DNA from: Anaerolineaceae bacterium
Lineage (GTDB): Bacteria; Chloroflexota; Anaerolineae; Aggregatilineales; Phototrophicaceae
NCBI GenBank assembly: GCA_016124855.1
Contig: WGMX01000025.1
Coordinates: 1-64,000, forward strand
Reading direction: 5' to 3'
Length of the DNA: 64,000 bases
The translations under genes and the position numbers were made by a program. Below, piece by piece: positions 61,708-64,000 of this stretch. The notes beneath the pieces are model-generated. The model was given only the letters and a program-made list of their open reading frames with translations. It did no database searches and was not told the DNA's origin. Position 1 is the first letter of the stretch, and each line of letters opens with the position of its first letter.

Positions 61708-62271
61708 ATGCCCAAGCTCATCAATGAAGCTGCCGTGTTCAAAGCGGTGATGGGGATGATCTTCGCACGCGGCTACGACAGCGCGACCACTGCCGAAATG
61801 GCAGCAGCGGCCAATATCCACGAGGCGACACTCTTTCGCAAATATGAAAGCAAAGCCCGCCTAGTTGAACTTGCCATCGCTCAGCATCTGGCCGACGCGC
61901 CGCTGACCCACGTGCATTATACGGGTGATCTTCAGGCTGACATTGAGGCGATTTTGCGTGCCTATGTGGCGACGGTGCAGCAGCGTGGCGAAATCATTCC
62001 TTTGATTCTGCTGGAGATCCCGCGGCACCCTGAACTGCACAGCACGCTGCATGTCCCTTGGTCTAATCTTCAAGAGATCATCCATATTATCGAACGCTAC
62101 CAACGAGAGGGCCGTCTGAAATCGGAATCACCGCTGACGCTGATCAGCGTGTTAATCGGGCCTATCATGATTAACCAGATGTTCATGCAGGCCAATACGG
62201 ATTTGCCCGTGGCCGAAATTGATATTCGCGCTTATGCCGAAGGCTTCCTGCATGGGCGTCAAACTGGCTGA
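61708..62271 (+). CDS. TetR-family transcriptional regulator
   Basis: A 187-residue regulator. The HTH is in residues about 8-50 (AVFKAVMGMIFARGYDSATT, AAAANIHEATLFRKYESKA). The rest is a helical ligand-binding domain with no specific signature. AAAAGGA lies seven bases before the ATG. It is divergent from the membrane nitroreductase gene, with a dyad between, so it probably controls that gene and itself. Confidence 0.9.
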   Translation: MPKLINEAAVFKAVMGMIFARGYDSATTAEMAAAANIHEATLFRKYESKARLVELAIAQHLADAPLTHVHYTGDLQADIEAILRAYVATVQQRGEIIPLILLEIPRHPELHSTLHVPWSNLQEIIHIIERYQREGRLKSESPLTLISVLIGPIMINQMFMQANTDLPVAEIDIRAYAEGFLHGRQTG

Positions 62272-62340
62272 TCACCCGCACCTTATTGTGCAATTGAGTT
62301 AAAGCAGTTATTAACTATTAATAGGGATCGACAGTTTGAA

Positions 62341-63075
62341 TAAAGTGCTGCGCCATCAAGATAGCGAACACTAGGAAGTGCAATCCCTTCAGCATGTCTG
62401 GCGGGCCTTTATAGTAGCGAGCCAAGCGTCGAAAGCGGCTCAACCGGTTGAAATTGCGCTCAACGTCCCAGCGGCGCGGCAGCAGCACGAAGCCGCGTTT
62501 GGTCTACGGCAGTTTGACCACTTCCAATCGAATGTCGTGTTCTGCCACTGCCTGCTCTGCGGTCTCGCAGGTCACTTATGGAACCAGTTGCGCTAGTTGT
62601 TCCACCTAAGCCAGATTGTGCTCATTGGCAGCGATGACCTGCAGCGTCAACAACTAGCCCAGCGTATTCCGCCACGTGGGTTTTGCTCCCTTTATGCCGT
62701 TTCGCACCGTTGCATACCGTCTGTTCGCTACTTTCTGGGCTGGATAGCAGGTTGCAACTTTCAAAAATCGTCCCAGTGGATTGTTCATGCCGTCCGGCAG
62801 CCAGCCGAAACAGCGCCACAGATCATGCTGCACTGTTTCAAACACGACAGCTTTCAACCAGCCTTGCGTTAGCTGATATACCGTCAACCAAGGCGGCAAA
62901 TCGTTGAGGATCGTCCGCCACAATATGCCATCTCGCATGACATACCGCAATCCATTGAAAACTTGGCCCAATGAATAGTCTCGCTGAGGGCGTCTTCGGT
63001 CATCAAGGTCAAATAGTGCGCAACTAATGCCCATTCGCCATCACTTAGGTCGCTAGGATAGGCTTTTCTGTTCAT
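62341..63075 (-). pseudogene. Decayed IS5-family transposase
   Basis: Minus-strand pieces in different frames make up one IS5/IS427-like transposase. MNRKAYPSDLSDGEWALVA is the N-terminus. RDYSLGQVFNGLRYVMRDGI and LPPWLTVYQLTQGWLKAVVF follow a frameshift near 62985. After another frameshift come CNGAKRHKGSKTHVAEYAG and, near the end, the degenerate LLPRRWDVERNFNRLSRFRR region and KGLHFLVFAILMAQ. Several stops interrupt it. No intact transposase or clear terminal repeats were found. It fills the gap between the TetR gene and the dehydrogenase. Confidence 0.85.
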
Positions 63076-63286
63076 CCACCATTTTACTCAGCCCCATTTT
63101 CAAAAGCGCATAACAAGTTTTAGGCTAGAGGTCAGCGGCGGATTAGAGTTTATTCATTTTTCTGCTTGGCCATTGAGCATTACACATAACTATATAACCT
63201 AATGGATAACCAACCAAACAGCCGTTCTTTCCCTTTAGGAATTATGTTAGGGTGGTTAGGCAGACGGCAAATGAGGAGGTCTTGAT

Positions 63287-64000
63287 ATGCGACATCTTTT
63301 AGGAATTGGTTTACTGGTAACTGCGCTTACAAGTGTGAGTGTATTGGCACAGGATACAAAGGCAAGTGATGCTGCGGCGCGCTTGAAAGCTCCGCAGGGT
63401 TTTACAGTCAATGTTTTCGCCAGCGGATTGAGCCGACCACGCCTGATGACGGTGGGCGATGACGGCAGCCTGTACGTGGCCGAACAAGGTGCTAACGAGG
63501 TCAGCCGTTTGGTTGATGCCAATGGTGACGGCGTAGCTGAACAAGTCGATGTAATCGCCAAAGATATGCCGCTGGCACACGGTGTCGCATGGCATGACGG
63601 ATGGCTGTACGTGTCTGAAGGCAACAGGATCGAACGTATTCAAGATGCGGATGGTGATGGCACATTTGAAGGTCGTGAGGTTGTGACCACTAATATTCCA
63701 GAAGCCGTTCATCATGTGACGCGCACGGTTCATTTTGGACCGGACGGCATGATGTATGTCTCAACCGGTTCGAGCAGCAACAATAATCCTGAAAGCGATC
63801 CACGACGGGCAGCGATTTTGCGCTTTAATCCCGATGGCAGCATTCCCGCCGATAATCCGTATGCGAACGATGAAGACCCGAAGCGCCAACCGATCTGGGC
63901 GGAAGGTTTACGCAACAGTGTGGATTTTCTCTTCACGCCCGATGGTCAATTGTGGGCCGACCATAACGGCAGCGACAATTTAGGGAATGATGTACCGCCT
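63287..64000 (+). CDS. PQQ-dependent sugar dehydrogenase-like protein, cut by window edge
   Basis: The first 238 residues of a secreted beta-propeller protein run off the right edge. A signal peptide (about 1-20, MRHLLGIGLLVTALTS, ending VLAQ) is followed by FTVNVFASGLSRPRLMTVGD, LYVAEQGANEVSRLVDANGD, DMPLAHGVAWHDGWLYVSEG, VHFGPDGMMYVSTGSS and WAEGLRNSVDFLFTPDGQ. These are hallmarks of the soluble glucose/sorbosone dehydrogenase family; PQQ use depends on residues beyond the edge. A perfect AGGAGGT precedes the ATG at 63287. Confidence 0.9.
   Translation, partial: MRHLLGIGLLVTALTSVSVLAQDTKASDAAARLKAPQGFTVNVFASGLSRPRLMTVGDDGSLYVAEQGANEVSRLVDANGDGVAEQVDVIAKDMPLAHGVAWHDGWLYVSEGNRIERIQDADGDGTFEGREVVTTNIPEAVHHVTRTVHFGPDGMMYVSTGSSSNNNPESDPRRAAILRFNPDGSIPADNPYANDEDPKRQPIWAEGLRNSVDFLFTPDGQLWADHNGSDNLGNDVPP

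Noticed and set aside
62337..63156. TGAATAAA and TTTATTCA as possible ends of the decayed insertion sequence
   Set aside because: Eight-base AT-rich matches are easily due to chance, they are not at the expected distances from the transposase ends, and no duplication flanks them.

Overview
The window looks like a chromosomal segment of a Chloroflexota bacterium, probably related to the Anaerolineae or an unnamed sister class. This is inferred from the gene mix (a complete 14-subunit complex I locus, Uma2 and DinB genes, proteins with PT-rich linkers, DUF6056-type membrane glycosyltransferases, beta-propeller PD40 proteins) and from many short dispersed hairpin repeats between genes. No rRNA, tRNA or CRISPR array was recognised. 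Both window edges cut genes: a MarR regulator on the left and a PQQ-type sugar dehydrogenase on the right.

Region 1 (1-3912): MarR and FHA genes, a 660-base AT-rich gap, a small membrane protein and two overlapping EamA-family exporters. Region 2 (3937-23701): one long minus-strand locus for NADH:quinone oxidoreductase, ordered nuoA-B-C-D-E-F, three unrelated genes, nuoG-H-I, a DinB gene, then nuoJ-K-L-M-N. A sigma70-like promoter precedes nuoA and a hairpin terminator follows nuoN. Several membrane subunits are much larger than usual. NuoJ carries a DUF4397-like insert of about 230 residues, NuoL has two acidic/His-rich insertions, and NuoH has extra membrane segments and an Ala/Lys/Pro-rich tail.

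Region 3 (23953-31600) is mostly plus strand: two paralogous membrane-anchored proteins with an M20 peptidase, a TetR/SnoaL divergent pair with a candidate operator, a PadR gene with an inverted repeat at its start, a 154-base MITE-like element, an aldo/keto reductase and a serine hydrolase. Region 4 (31600-36800) holds two GT-C-like membrane proteins, a sugar nucleotidyltransferase and a small GAF-like protein. Region 5 (37300-40130) is a restriction-modification unit. An Eco47II-type endonuclease converges on a C5-cytosine methyltransferase that has its own N-terminal MerR-like HTH and a 29-bp palindrome over its promoter. A gene fragment and decayed repeats flank the unit.

Region 6 (40130-60290) is mixed metabolism and envelope: a dipeptidase with a LutA-like protein, two tandem GNAT paralogues, a GT39-like transferase, a hydrolase, a DinB-receiver fusion, a GH36 alpha-galactosidase, two PD40 propellers, an L,D-transpeptidase, a GT4 transferase, a slipin, a DUF309 protein with a degenerate receiver domain, malic enzyme and class I aldolase. 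Region 7 (60390-64000) has a membrane nitroreductase divergent from a TetR gene with an inverted repeat between them, a decayed IS5-type transposase, and the truncated dehydrogenase.

The best candidates for something undescribed are the remodelled complex I (NuoJ-DUF4397, NuoL and NuoH extensions, embedded genes), the self-regulating HTH-methyltransferase unit, and the DinB-receiver fusion that belongs to the same DinB subfamily as the one inside the nuo locus.
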